Positions 28,161 to 37,024 of a stretch of DNA of 64,000 bases are shown one piece after another. Origin of the DNA: Pandoraea anapnoica. Its GTDB lineage: Bacteria > Pseudomonadota > Gammaproteobacteria > Burkholderiales > Burkholderiaceae. The notes beneath the pieces were generated by a model. It searched no databases, was not told the DNA's origin, and saw only the letters and a list, made by a program, of their open reading frames with translations. Within the stretch, counting starts at the first letter, position 1. The number at the start of each line of letters is the position of its first letter. The stretch lies in assembly GCF_902459765.1 (NCBI RefSeq), contig NZ_CABPSP010000014.1, positions 1 through 64,000 of the forward strand, in the 5' to 3' direction. Both the position numbers and the translations under genes were made by a program.

Positions 28161-29756
28161 ATGCAAATGCTCAGAAGGTTGACCCGCTGGTTGCCGGTGC
28201 TCATCGGCGCAATGGCGGGCATGCTGGTCATGCTGCTGATGGGACAGATCGCGCAGACGCGTATCGACGATTTTCGCCTGCGCGCCTATGTGCAGGACAT
28301 CATGGGCTTCATGAGCGATGCGTCGGTGTCGAGCCGCAACGCATTGCATGACGCGATGTACAGCGGCGCGGTGCCTTGTAACGACGCGGACATTCTGGCG
28401 CTGCGTCGCGTCGCCATGCGCAGTCCCTATTTCCACGACATCGCCCGGGTCCACGATTCGCAACTGCTGTGCTCAGCCGTCGCGGGACGCTTGGACCCCG
28501 CGCCAGCACTGCCGCCTGCCGACCATGAAACGCGCAACGGTGTGAAGCTCTGGCATACGCTCACGGGCATCGTCACGCCGGGTGTCCAGGTCAATGCGAT
28601 GGGCATGGGCGACGTGGTCGTCTTCAGCCCGCCGGTATTGCCGGAGCGGCTGGCGACGCCGGAGCCGGGCTTCGCGTCGGTCGCCTCGACGAGCGATATG
28701 CGTTTCGTCTTCTGGCGCGCGGGCCTCGCCGAGGACCAGTTGCGCATCACGCTGGGCGAGACGTCGCGCTGGCTCGACATCGGGCCGCTGCGCCAGTTCG
28801 CATTGTGTTCGAACAGCGTGGATGTGTGCGCGTCGGCAGTTTATACGTCGTCGCGCATCGTGACCAACCCGTGGGGATTGCTGCTGACGCTTGCCATTGG
28901 CGCGGTGGCCGGTGGAGCGCTGGGGCAGTCGTGGCGTCTGCGCCAGCGTTATCGCACGTCGATCGACTGGGTGACGCAGCAGGCCGCCGAGTCGGGCGGC
29001 ATTCACCTCGTCTATCAGCCGCTGGTCAGGCTGCGCGACGGGAAGACGGTCGGTGTGGAAGCGCTCGCACGTCTGAACGACAGCGCAGGCAACCCGATTT
29101 CGCCGGACATGTTCATTCCGATTGCCGAGCGGCGTGGCGTGATCGGGCTGATTACGCGTCAGGTCGCACGTCAGGCACTGATCGAAATGCATGGGCGTGC
29201 ATTAGCCGACCCCGAATTCCACATCAGCATCAATCTCGCGGCCGTGGACGTCGTTGATCGCACCTTCCACACGTTTCTGAACCACATGGCCGCGTCGCTG
29301 CGGGTGCCGCGCGCGCAGATTGCGCTGGAGGTGACGGAGCGCTCGACCGACAATATGACGCGTCTTCGGGAAGCGCTCGACCGACTGCGGGTCGACGGCT
29401 ATCAGATTCATATCGACGATTTCGGCACCGGTTTTTCGAATCTGGCGTACTTGTCGACACTCAATGTCGATGCGTTGAAGATCGATCGCATGTTCACGCA
29501 GGCCATCGGGACGGATACGGTGGGCAGCGCCATCGTCGACCAGATCTGCAAGATGGCGGCGCTGCTGAACGTCGAGGTCATCGTGGAAGGATTGGAAAGG
29601 CAAGCGCAGGCGGACTACATGCTGGCGATTTGCCCCGATGCGATCGGCCAGGGGTGGCTGTTCGGCAAGGCGGTACCGGCTGATGAACTTGAGGATTCCG
29701 GTCGGCGTATCAGGCAAATTACGGAGAATAACGACAGCGATTCGGGACTACAGTGA
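28161..29756 (+). CDS. Cyclic-di-GMP phosphodiesterase with periplasmic CSS domain
   Basis: Product of 531 residues. Membrane helices at about 12-29 and 238-255 bracket a periplasmic CSS-motif domain with Cys73 and Cys104 ('LLCSAVAG'). The cytoplasmic EAL domain spans about 270-515. The EAL motif starts at Glu300. Asn355, the Asp416-Asp417 pair in 'IDDFGTGFSN', the lysine in 'LKIDRMF' and 'IVEGLE' are present, so the enzyme should hydrolyse c-di-GMP. In PdeC-type relatives of E. coli the cysteines set activity through disulfide formation by the Dsb system; the same control is inferred here. A terminator lies about 45 bases downstream. Confidence 0.9.
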   Translation: MQMLRRLTRWLPVLIGAMAGMLVMLLMGQIAQTRIDDFRLRAYVQDIMGFMSDASVSSRNALHDAMYSGAVPCNDADILALRRVAMRSPYFHDIARVHDSQLLCSAVAGRLDPAPALPPADHETRNGVKLWHTLTGIVTPGVQVNAMGMGDVVVFSPPVLPERLATPEPGFASVASTSDMRFVFWRAGLAEDQLRITLGETSRWLDIGPLRQFALCSNSVDVCASAVYTSSRIVTNPWGLLLTLAIGAVAGGALGQSWRLRQRYRTSIDWVTQQAAESGGIHLVYQPLVRLRDGKTVGVEALARLNDSAGNPISPDMFIPIAERRGVIGLITRQVARQALIEMHGRALADPEFHISINLAAVDVVDRTFHTFLNHMAASLRVPRAQIALEVTERSTDNMTRLREALDRLRVDGYQIHIDDFGTGFSNLAYLSTLNVDALKIDRMFTQAIGTDTVGSAIVDQICKMAALLNVEVIVEGLERQAQADYMLAICPDAIGQGWLFGKAVPADELEDSGRRIRQITENNDSDSGLQ

Positions 29757-29800
29757 AATCACCGTGGTCCTGATGTGCCCCCGACCTCCACGGACTGTCC

Positions 29801-29832
29801 GGCTCGCCGCCCTGGCGAGCCGCTTTTTTTTT
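29801..29832 (+). terminator. Terminator after the EAL gene
   Basis: The stem GGCTCGCC (29801-29808) with GGCGAGCC (29814-29821), then GC and nine T (29824-29832). Confidence 0.9.
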
Positions 29833-29933
29833 CGAACGCCGGTCGGAATTGATGAACATGTTACGATTCCTCAAAAAACAGCATCGGCTGGCAGGCCGGC
29901 AGACCTTTAGCTGTCGCTTGAGAGAGGGGACAT

Positions 29934-30224
29934 ATGACAGATTCGTTCAAATTCCAGTGGCACTACGTCAGCAATACGGCGCCTGGACGTCCGTTCGAAC
30001 TGATGGGTGCAATCACACCGCGTGCCGACAAACGCTTTGACGGCGCAGTCGACGCGTATTGCGAAGGCGATTACATCGGCCGTTGCGAGTTTTCGAGCAT
30101 CGATGCGAATTGCGTGTCCGATGCCGTCGCACAGATTCGAAAACGTATCGAATGCCGCATCGAGGATCGCGTCGCGAGAGAGAACGAGGCGGCGCATCAC
30201 ACGTCGCACAATACGACGCATTAA
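29934..30224 (+). CDS. Small protein of unknown function, 96 aa
   Basis: The ATG at 29934 follows GAGAGGGGACAT. The protein reads MTDSFKFQWHYVSNTAPGRP and has two cysteines flanking an acidic/aromatic patch ('AYCEGDYIGRCEFSS'), then a charged helix ('AVAQIRKRIECRIEDRVAREN') and a His/Thr-rich tail. There is no signal peptide or membrane segment. I do not recognise a family. It is alone, between two terminator-like hairpins. Confidence 0.65.
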   Translation: MTDSFKFQWHYVSNTAPGRPFELMGAITPRADKRFDGAVDAYCEGDYIGRCEFSSIDANCVSDAVAQIRKRIECRIEDRVARENEAAHHTSHNTTH

Positions 30225-30255
30225 GCGCAACGTCCTGCGCGACAATCGCTACGAC

Positions 30256-30277
30256 ACGCAAGCCGCTCGGCTTGCGT
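30256..30277. terminator. Hairpin between convergent genes
   Basis: ACGCAAGC (30256-30263) pairs with GCTTGCGT (30270-30277). There is little T-run on either side, so this is a moderate candidate. Confidence 0.45.
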
Positions 30278-30356
30278 CGCTTATCCGCCACTCGTAAATG
30301 ACGCGCATCCCCTGCGCGCTTCAAACGCTCGCGTTACCTGAGCGGCCTACGGCCGT

Positions 30357-31028
30357 TCAGCGCCAGCGATGGCAACAGCGGCCACCCCAGCCGCCCCAGC
30401 CACGTCCCCATGAGAACGAAAGCGACACATTGCTGAGCCAAGGCGATGGGGCGTATGCCGGGTAGACCGGTGCGTACGCAGGGTAGGCCGCATAAGCCGG
30501 GTAAGCGGGATAGGCGGGATAGGCGGCGTACGGCACGAAGCCCGGATCGGGCGAATACGACGAGTAGGAGGAATACGTCGAGTAAGCGGCGTAAGTGGCG
30601 TTACCCTGCGGCGGTTGCGAGGTCTGCGGCGGCACGTAGTCGGGTGGCACGGGCGAACCGTTCGGGTAGTTCGGGTAGCCGCCAGGACGTGCCGATTGCC
30701 CCGATGGCGCGGGCGGTCGATAGTCCGGCGGGATCGGCGAGTTGTTGCTCGGCTGGAAGTCGCGCGGCACAGGTGAGCCGTTCGGATACACGGGCGCAGG
30801 CGCGGGCGCGGGGCGTACCGGCGTCGACGCAACGGTCGGTGTCGGTACGGGCGCCGTGGCGACGTCGCCACTCAGGACGGTGCCCGGTGCAGCGCGCAAG
30901 GCTTGCGGTGCGGTGGGTGTTGGGGAAAGCGTCAGCGCGCCGCCCGGGTACTGCACGACGTAACAGCCGGCAAGCGAGCCGACCAGCGGCACGACACAAA
31001 GCAGGGTGGCGAGCGGTGCGATTTTCAT
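30357..31028 (-). CDS. Pro/Tyr/Ala-rich lipoprotein
   Basis: Product of 223 residues. The signal peptide ends in a lipobox, LAGC, with Cys22. The mature part is low complexity: Pro/Ala/Thr-rich, with 'NGSPVP' and 'PPDY' recurring three times ('YPNGSPVPRDF', 'SNNSPIPPDY', 'YPNGSPVPPDY'), then a run of Ala-Tyr-Pro-Ala-Tyr steps, and a C-terminus rich in Gly/Trp/Arg with a Cys pair. The repeats suggest an extended, perhaps surface- or peptidoglycan-spanning stalk. The function is unknown. The start at ATG 31028 places the signal peptide correctly. Confidence 0.75.
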   Translation of the reverse strand: MKIAPLATLLCVVPLVGSLAGCYVVQYPGGALTLSPTPTAPQALRAAPGTVLSGDVATAPVPTPTVASTPVRPAPAPAPVYPNGSPVPRDFQPSNNSPIPPDYRPPAPSGQSARPGGYPNYPNGSPVPPDYVPPQTSQPPQGNATYAAYSTYSSYSSYSPDPGFVPYAAYPAYPAYPAYAAYPAYAPVYPAYAPSPWLSNVSLSFSWGRGWGGWGGRCCHRWR

Positions 31029-31150
31029 GGCGTCGAGTGTAGCGCAGGAAAGCGCGTCGGCTACGTCGCAGCCCGCCCGCATGCATTACGTTCCGTTAGC
31101 GCCCCTGCGTTCTCGCTGGACGCGCCGAAGACGCTACGAATGCGACAGGC

Positions 31151-31210
31151 AAAAAAAACGGCCAGCGCGTTGCTGGCCGTGAAATCCACCAGGAGGAGGT
31201 GGAGGAGACA
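31151..31210 (-). ncRNA. Candidate CU-rich small RNA with anti-Shine-Dalgarno motifs
   Basis: Minus strand. An extended -10 (TGA before TATAGT, 31225-31217) predicts a start near 31210. The roughly 60-nt product begins UGUCUCCUCCACCUCCUCCU, holding UCCUCC and CCUCCUCC motifs that can pair with AGGAGG-type ribosome-binding sites. It then has a short GGUGGAUUUCA linker and ends in a nine-base-pair hairpin, ACGGCCAGC/GCTGGCCGT (31159-31167 with 31173-31181 on the plus strand), followed by eight U. No protein gene lies upstream on this strand for several hundred bases, so the terminator has no other customer. Alternative: a plus-strand eight-codon frame (GTG at 31213) with a strong ribosome-binding site uses the complementary purine run. 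Confidence 0.5.
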
Positions 31211-31238
31211 GGTGCAACTATATCAGGGAAATCCCTAG

Positions 31239-31606
31239 ACGGGTAAACCTTTGTCAAAAAAATCTGTAGAAAAACCACATCTGCGACAATTCGTCGCTTT
31301 TTTGCTCGCGAATCGCCCAATTCCCCGTCCCATATAGCCATTCGGTGCATCGCCGGGGCGCCCTCCCATCGTTCGGATGGAGAAAAACCACAAAGATAAC
31401 CACCGTTTGCCAAGGCAACGGATATTTCTCGCGCTTTTGACCGGCATCCGAGGCGCATCCAGCGGGACTCGCAACCCCCGGAAATCTAAGTGTTTACACC
31501 GAGCATTGATTTACGTTCGGCGATATAAACTTCCGCAAAGCGTAATTCCCCCGGCGACTCGACCGGGACGCAAAACCACGAAGTTGCGAGAACGTTTGGA
31601 GACAGG
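31239..31606. other. Intergenic region upstream of the aromatic-acid transporter
   Basis: About 370 bases, AT-richer than the surroundings. It holds a perfect minus-strand TTGACA near 31250 with no matching -10, and several AT-rich blocks (for example GATATAAAC near 31521) that could be part of the transporter promoter. No gene is seen. Confidence 0.45.
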
Positions 31607-32974
31607 ATGAAAGCAGCAGAAGTGAATGTAGGCGCGCTGATCGACGAGAGTCGGCTGGGCGGCTATCAGTGGTGGGTGATCGCGCTGTGCGCGATGTGTC
31701 TGGTCGTGGACGGTTTCGACGTTCAGGCCATGGGTTATGTCGCACCGGTGGTCATTCGCGAGTGGGGCATTGCCAAGGAAACGCTCTCGCCGGTCTTCGG
31801 CGCAGGGTTGTTCGGCATGCTGGTCGGCTCGCTGACGTTCTCGGCGCTGGCCGACAAGCTGGGCCGCCGTCCGGTGCTGATCGGCGCGACGCTGTTCTTC
31901 TCCGTGTGCATGATCGTCACCGGCTTCGCCAATTCGATCACCGAGCTGATCGTCTGGCGATTCGCCGCCGGGCTGGGGTTGGGTTGCATCATGCCGAACG
32001 CTATGGCGCTGGCAGGTGAGTACAGCCCGCGTCGTATCCGCGTCTCGCTCATGATGATCGTGTCGTGCGGCTTTACGCTGGGCGGCGTGGTCGGGGGGCT
32101 GATTACGGCCGCCATCATTCCTGACCTGGGCTGGCGCGCTGTGTTCTACATCGGTGGGGCCATCCCGTTGGTGCTGGGCCTGCTGATGTGGGTTTCGCTG
32201 CCCGAATCGATCCAGTTCCTGATGTTCAAGAAGGGCACGAAGCCTGGCGATAACGCACGTATTCGCAAGCAGTTGCTGCGTGTCGCGCCGGGCGCAAACG
32301 TGCCTGCCGACGCCCGTTTCGTCCTCGACGAGCAAAAAGCGAAGGGTGTGCCGTTCATCGAACTGTTCAAGGACGGTCGCGCACGCGTGACGATTCTGCT
32401 GTGGGTCATCAACTTCGCCAACCTGCTCGACATGTACTTCCTGTCGAACTGGCTGCCGACCGTGATCCGCGACGCCGGATATTCGACGCAAGTCGCCGTA
32501 ATGGCAGGCACCGCCTTGTGGGCGGGCGGCGTGATCGGTACGCTGCTGCTCGGTCGTGTGATCGACCGCGTGGGCTTCACGAGCGTGCTGGCGGTGACGT
32601 TCCTGATCGCGATTGCGGCCACGGCGGCCATCGGCAATCCGGTAGTGATGGTGTCGATGGTGGCGGTGTTCGTGGCGATCTTCTTCGCAGGTTTCTCGAT
32701 CATCGGCGGCCAGCCGGCGCTTAATGCACTGGCCGCGACCTACTATCCGACGTCGTTACGCTCGACGGGCATCGGCTGGAGCCTGGGCATCGGCCGTATC
32801 GGCTCAGTGCTGGGACCGGTGCTGGGCGGCGCGCTGATGCACCTGCAATGGTCGTCGTCGTCGCTGTTCCTCGCGGCGGCGGTACCGGCATGCGTCTCCC
32901 TGATCGGCGTGCTGGCGATTGCCCGCACCCAGCGCGGCGACGGTGGCAATCTGCGCACCGCTACGGCGAGTTGA
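31607..32974 (+). CDS. MFS transporter, aromatic acid:H+ symporter (AAHS) family
   Basis: Product of 455 residues with twelve predicted membrane helices. 'VVDGFDVQAMGYVAP' in helix 1 (the DGFD motif) and 'ADKLGRRPVLI' in the first cytoplasmic loop are the fingerprint of the PcaK/BenK group, which imports benzoate-type aromatic acids with protons. The exact substrate cannot be read. The ATG at 31607 follows TTTGGAGACAGG. No catabolic gene is directly adjacent, though the P450 lies 1.5 kb downstream. A terminator follows. Confidence 0.9.
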   Translation: MKAAEVNVGALIDESRLGGYQWWVIALCAMCLVVDGFDVQAMGYVAPVVIREWGIAKETLSPVFGAGLFGMLVGSLTFSALADKLGRRPVLIGATLFFSVCMIVTGFANSITELIVWRFAAGLGLGCIMPNAMALAGEYSPRRIRVSLMMIVSCGFTLGGVVGGLITAAIIPDLGWRAVFYIGGAIPLVLGLLMWVSLPESIQFLMFKKGTKPGDNARIRKQLLRVAPGANVPADARFVLDEQKAKGVPFIELFKDGRARVTILLWVINFANLLDMYFLSNWLPTVIRDAGYSTQVAVMAGTALWAGGVIGTLLLGRVIDRVGFTSVLAVTFLIAIAATAAIGNPVVMVSMVAVFVAIFFAGFSIIGGQPALNALAATYYPTSLRSTGIGWSLGIGRIGSVLGPVLGGALMHLQWSSSSLFLAAAVPACVSLIGVLAIARTQRGDGGNLRTATAS

Positions 32975-33067
32975 TCGGCGTAGTGCAACGCGCCATGGCG
33001 GACACATGCACGCGGCAGCGACATAAGCAGCGGTTAAGTGTCCGATAACCATCGAGTATGAAAGTGC

Positions 33068-33105
33068 GACGCCCGCCAGCGTTATCATGGCGGGCGTCGT
33101 CGTTT
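33068..33105 (+). terminator. Terminator after the AAHS transporter
   Basis: The stem GACGCCCGCC (33068-33077) with GGCGGGCGTC (33089-33098) is followed by GTCGTTTTTG. Confidence 0.75.
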
Positions 33106-33159
33106 TTGCGACGTCTCCTGCGATGCGTCAGGCGTCGCACCGCATAATCAAAACGATAA

Positions 33160-34374
33160 ATGACCTCGACGTCCGAACTCTCTCCTGCCTTGCCATCCGA
33201 GCGCGTGCTGTTGGGCATTCTCGGCCTGTTCATGATGATCGCGCCTGCGTCGACGGATATGTATCTGCCGGGACTGCCGACGATGCGTCACGAGCTGGGG
33301 GCGAGCGCTGCGGCCACCCAACTGACCCTCTCGTATTTCTTCCTCGGCTTCGCGTTCGGACAGTTGGTCTGGGGGCCGCTCGCGGATCGCTTCGGGCGTC
33401 GCAAGCCGATGGCGGCGGGTATCGCGTTATACATCTTTGGCAGCATCGGCTGTGCGTTCGCCGACAGCATCGATCACATGATGATGTGGCGTTTCGTGCA
33501 GGCGCTCGGCGGTTGTGCGATGCCCGTGATTGCGCAGGCCATCGTGCGCGACGTGTACGGGCCACGTAACAGCGCGCGCGCCTTCTCGATCATGTTGCTG
33601 GTGATGAGCGTAGCGCCCATCGTCGCGCCGCTGGTGGGCGGACAGATGCTGCGCTTCACAACGTGGCGCGTGATCTTTGGCATTCTCGCGGTGTTTGGCG
33701 TGGGCGCGTTGATGGCGCTGTGGCGTCTGCCGGAGACGGGCAACATGAATGGCCGTCAGGCGGGCGGTCCGCGCGCCATCGCCATGTCGTACTGGCACTT
33801 GCTGCGCGACGCGCATTTCGTCGGCTACATGGTGGCGGGGGGCGCCGTCTTCGGGGCGTCGTTCACTTACATCACCGGCACGCCGCTCGTGTACATGGAG
33901 TACTTCCACGTCTCGCCGCAGTTCTTCGGTGTGTTGTTCGGCATCAATATCGTCGGCATGGCCGCGATGACGATGTTCAATTCACGACGGGTGGGACAGA
34001 TGGGTTCGTACCGGCTGATGCGCATCGGCATCATCGGGTGTGCGATCGTGACGTCGGTGCTATGCGCCACGGTGTGGATGGGCTTGGTACTGCTGCCGCT
34101 GATGGTGGCGATGCTGTTCCTGTTCATGTCGCTGCGCGGCATCATCACGGCGAATTCTGTGGCGGGCGCGCTCGCGAATCACCCGACGCGCGCAGGAGCA
34201 GCGGCGGCGCTCGTCGGCAGCGTGCAGTACGGCTTCGGCTTCGCGGCAGGCGGCTTGCTCGGCCTGCTGGGCGACGGTTCGCCTCGCCCGCTCGTGACCG
34301 TGATGTGCGGCTTCGCCATTCTGGCGCTCGTCTCGCTGCTGACGATGTTGCGCAAGCCACAGAGCGCGCATTAA
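33160..34374 (+). CDS. Bcr/CflA-family multidrug MFS transporter
   Basis: Product of 404 residues with twelve helices. 'PASTDMYLPGLPTM' in helix 1 and 'WGPLADRFGRRKPM' are typical of DHA1 Bcr/CflA exporters (bicyclomycin, chloramphenicol, sulfonamides, or cysteine in the case of Bcr). Drug range is not predictable. The start at ATG 33160 has no strong ribosome-binding site, but family alignment supports it. It is convergent with the P450 gene, with a terminator between. Confidence 0.9.
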   Translation: MTSTSELSPALPSERVLLGILGLFMMIAPASTDMYLPGLPTMRHELGASAAATQLTLSYFFLGFAFGQLVWGPLADRFGRRKPMAAGIALYIFGSIGCAFADSIDHMMMWRFVQALGGCAMPVIAQAIVRDVYGPRNSARAFSIMLLVMSVAPIVAPLVGGQMLRFTTWRVIFGILAVFGVGALMALWRLPETGNMNGRQAGGPRAIAMSYWHLLRDAHFVGYMVAGGAVFGASFTYITGTPLVYMEYFHVSPQFFGVLFGINIVGMAAMTMFNSRRVGQMGSYRLMRIGIIGCAIVTSVLCATVWMGLVLLPLMVAMLFLFMSLRGIITANSVAGALANHPTRAGAAAALVGSVQYGFGFAAGGLLGLLGDGSPRPLVTVMCGFAILALVSLLTMLRKPQSAH

Positions 34375-34380
34375 CAAGCA

Positions 34381-34400
34381 GGGGGCCGCAGCCCCCTTTT
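34381..34400 (+). terminator. Terminator after the Bcr/CflA gene
   Basis: GGGGGC (34381-34386) pairs with GCCCCC (34391-34396), loop CGCA, then TTTT. Confidence 0.7.
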
Positions 34401-34426
34401 CATTGCCCTCCAACCTTCGCGTCGTC

Positions 34427-36796
34427 TTACAGCGCCAGCACCAGCTTCTTGCCGCAGGCACGCGAGCAGCAGGACATCATCTTCGTATTGGCATCGCGTT
34501 CCGTGCGGGTGAGCACTACGTCGCGGTGATCCACGTCGCCCTCCAGCACCTGCACTTCGCACGAGCCGCACAGTCCTTCCTCGCAGTCGCTCTGCACGTC
34601 GATGTTCGCCGCACGCAATGCGGTGAGCAGGGTCTGATCGGCGGGCACCATCACCGTAATGCCGGAATCCTTCAGCGTGACCTCGAACGCATGTTCCTTC
34701 TCGGGGTCGAGCGTGCCCAGTTGCGACTGGAAGTGTTCGACGCGCAGTGTGTCGTCCGGCCAGTGCGCGCAGCATTGCGCCAGACCGTCGAGCATGCGCA
34801 CCGGACCGCAAGCATAAACCTGCGTGCCGTCCTGCGGCGTCGCCAGTAGCGCTGCGTAGTCCGCGCGTTGCCCTTCGTCCTTCACCCACAGATGCAGACG
34901 GTCGCCATGCAGCGCTTGCAACTCCTCGACGAGCGCCATTGTGCGACGGCTACGGCCACTGTAGTGAATCTCGTAGTCGATGCCCAGCACCTTGGCGCGG
35001 CGTGCCATTGCGGCAATCGGGGTGACGCCGATACCCCCTGCAACGAAGATGGCGCGGGGTGTCGTTTCGTCCAGACGGAAGTGATTGCGCGGGCCACGAA
35101 TACGCAGACGGTCGCCGACCGAGACCTGTGTGTGAACCCAGTTCGAACCGCCACGGCCTTCCGGCTCGTGCAGCACAGCGATTTCCAGTGCGCCGGCGTC
35201 CGTCGGGTCGCCGCACAACGAATACTGACGCGACAACCCCGTCTCGCCGCATTCGATATCGATGTGCGAGCCCGGTGCCCAGCGCGGCAGGGTGCGGCCG
35301 TCCGGCGCGACCAGACGCAGCTTGACGATGCCCTCGGCGACCGGCGTAACCGACTCGACCACAACAGGGCGCGTCACACTATGGCCCGACGGCTCGCCGA
35401 TGCGCACCGGCGCATGACGCTCCAGTACGGCCGGATCGCGACGCTCCGGATTCTGCGCCGGATCCCATTCCACAAAGACATGCTCCGGACCGCGGAACGA
35501 CGTGTTCGGCACGTACGTGAATTTCTGCTCGGCCAGCTTCATATGTGGCAGGCGGCGCGTGAACTCTTCCAGGAAGATCTGCATCTCCATGCGGGCGAGG
35601 TTCTTGCCCATGCACTGATGCGAGCCGTAGCCGAACGTCAACTGATCGCTGGCGTTTTCACGGCGGATGTCGAACAGGTCGGCGTCGGCGAAATGCGCTT
35701 CGTCATGGTTGGCGGACGACGTCACGATCAGCAGCTTCGAACCGGCGGCAATCTCGATGCCGCCGATGTTGACGTCCTTCGTCGCGAGACGACGCCATGC
35801 CGCCACGGAACCGTTGTGACGCAGGCACTCTTCCACCGCGTTCGGAATCAGCGACGGATCTTCACAAATTTCGCGCCAGACGTCCGGATGCGAGAGCAGC
35901 AGCTTCATCGCGTTGGCCGTGGCGTTCGCCGTCGTTTCGTGCGCGGCCACGATGCCCGCCATCATCATCGAATGCAGATAGGAGTCGGTCACGACTTCCG
36001 GGTGATCTTTCTGCTTGCGAATGCCGTATTGCATCCAGCCCGGGCCGTCCGGGTTCTGACGCATCTTGTCGAGAATCTTGCCCGCGAGTTTCCAGAAATT
36101 GCCCACGGCATGCGCCACGGCGACCTGCTCTTCGGGCTTCGGACGTCCCCACGTGTTGACCGTGTGCGCAATCGAATACTCGCGCAGCTTGTCCATGTCT
36201 TCCTCGGGCACGCCGAGGAAGTGCAGCGCGACCGTCAGCGGCACTTCCCACAACATCTGGTCGACGAGATCGGCACGGCCGTCGTTCACGAAGCGGTCGA
36301 CGTATTCGCGCGCGAGCTGACGTACCAGCGGCTCGTGATGCTTCAGATGCTCAGGCGTGAACGGCTCCATGAGCACGCGGCGGCGCGGCATGTGCGCGGG
36401 TTCGTCTTCGTTCACCAGCGTGCGGTTCAGCGCAAAGCCGTAGGAGGCGAGCACATCGTTGGCTTCCGGGCCGGTCGGTGTGATCTTTTCCAGCGCAATC
36501 GACGGGCTGAACGTGATGTTGTCGCGGAAGATCGCCTTGATGTCGTCGTAACGGGTCACGACCCAGTAGCCGAGCTTCGGACTGTAGAACACCGGTTCCT
36601 GCTCGCGCGCCCAGCGTACGTATTCGGGCGGATCTTGCTGATAGCCATCTTCGAACGGATCGAAGTCGGCCGCGCGGGCGCTGACCGGGCAGCCGTTCGG
36701 GGCCTTGGCAGTCGACGGGGCCGACGTTTGATGAAACGGGCAGCCGCCGGCGCTGGCCGCCGTGGCGTTGGAAGTGGGGGAAAGTGTCTGGCTCAT
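34427..36796 (-). CDS. Self-sufficient cytochrome P450 (CYP116B type) fused to FMN/[2Fe-2S] reductase
   Basis: Product of 789 residues. The P450 domain (about 45-450) has the I-helix 'AGIVAAHETTANAT' (280-293) and heme ligand Cys395 in 'FGYGSHQCMG'. A phthalate-dioxygenase-reductase-like part follows: FMN site 'RQYSLCGDP' (523-531), NAD(P) site 'GGIGVTPI' (587-594) and 'CGP' (663-665). A C-terminal plant-type ferredoxin has Cys738, Cys743, Cys746 and Cys776 or 777. Known CYP116B enzymes oxidise herbicides, alkanes or aromatics in one chain with NADPH; the natural substrate here is unknown. The 36796 ATG matches family length (770-790). It is divergent from an IclR gene. Confidence 0.95.
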   Translation of the reverse strand: MSQTLSPTSNATAASAGGCPFHQTSAPSTAKAPNGCPVSARAADFDPFEDGYQQDPPEYVRWAREQEPVFYSPKLGYWVVTRYDDIKAIFRDNITFSPSIALEKITPTGPEANDVLASYGFALNRTLVNEDEPAHMPRRRVLMEPFTPEHLKHHEPLVRQLAREYVDRFVNDGRADLVDQMLWEVPLTVALHFLGVPEEDMDKLREYSIAHTVNTWGRPKPEEQVAVAHAVGNFWKLAGKILDKMRQNPDGPGWMQYGIRKQKDHPEVVTDSYLHSMMMAGIVAAHETTANATANAMKLLLSHPDVWREICEDPSLIPNAVEECLRHNGSVAAWRRLATKDVNIGGIEIAAGSKLLIVTSSANHDEAHFADADLFDIRRENASDQLTFGYGSHQCMGKNLARMEMQIFLEEFTRRLPHMKLAEQKFTYVPNTSFRGPEHVFVEWDPAQNPERRDPAVLERHAPVRIGEPSGHSVTRPVVVESVTPVAEGIVKLRLVAPDGRTLPRWAPGSHIDIECGETGLSRQYSLCGDPTDAGALEIAVLHEPEGRGGSNWVHTQVSVGDRLRIRGPRNHFRLDETTPRAIFVAGGIGVTPIAAMARRAKVLGIDYEIHYSGRSRRTMALVEELQALHGDRLHLWVKDEGQRADYAALLATPQDGTQVYACGPVRMLDGLAQCCAHWPDDTLRVEHFQSQLGTLDPEKEHAFEVTLKDSGITVMVPADQTLLTALRAANIDVQSDCEEGLCGSCEVQVLEGDVDHRDVVLTRTERDANTKMMSCCSRACGKKLVLAL

Positions 36797-36925
36797 CCGC
36801 TCGCTCTCTGAGGCGTTTAGTCCGGTGCGAGAATACGGCAGCGACCCCGGAAAGGGTGCGCGGCGACGCACACAATGAATCAAGTGTAGAGGAGCGTTGC
36901 CTGTCACATTCTCTGAATCTGTTAA

Positions 36926-36950
36926 GCGTAAATATAATACGCATAGCGTA
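36926..36950. promoter_or_regulatory. Candidate IclR operator between the P450 and iclR genes
   Basis: The inverted repeat GCGTA (36926-36930), seven AT-rich bases, TACGC (36938-36942), followed by a third GCGTA (36946-36950). It lies in the 228-base divergent region of an otherwise GC-rich segment, a good place for the IclR protein to act. Confidence 0.45.
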
Positions 36951-37024
36951 AATTAGTAGACTGGGGTTAACCTCTAGACTTGTCGACATCGAGCAACATT
37001 GGTTTGCATCTTAAAATCTCGCCG

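Noticed and set aside
31213-31239. Eight-codon leader peptide (GTG start) on the plus strand
   Set aside because: The ribosome-binding site is strong, but no attenuator-like structure follows and the next gene is 370 bases away; the opposite-strand terminator makes the small RNA the better reading.
31096-31458. A 120-residue minus-strand frame
   Set aside because: It contains the small-RNA hairpin and terminator in its coding path, has no ribosome-binding site and no family likeness.
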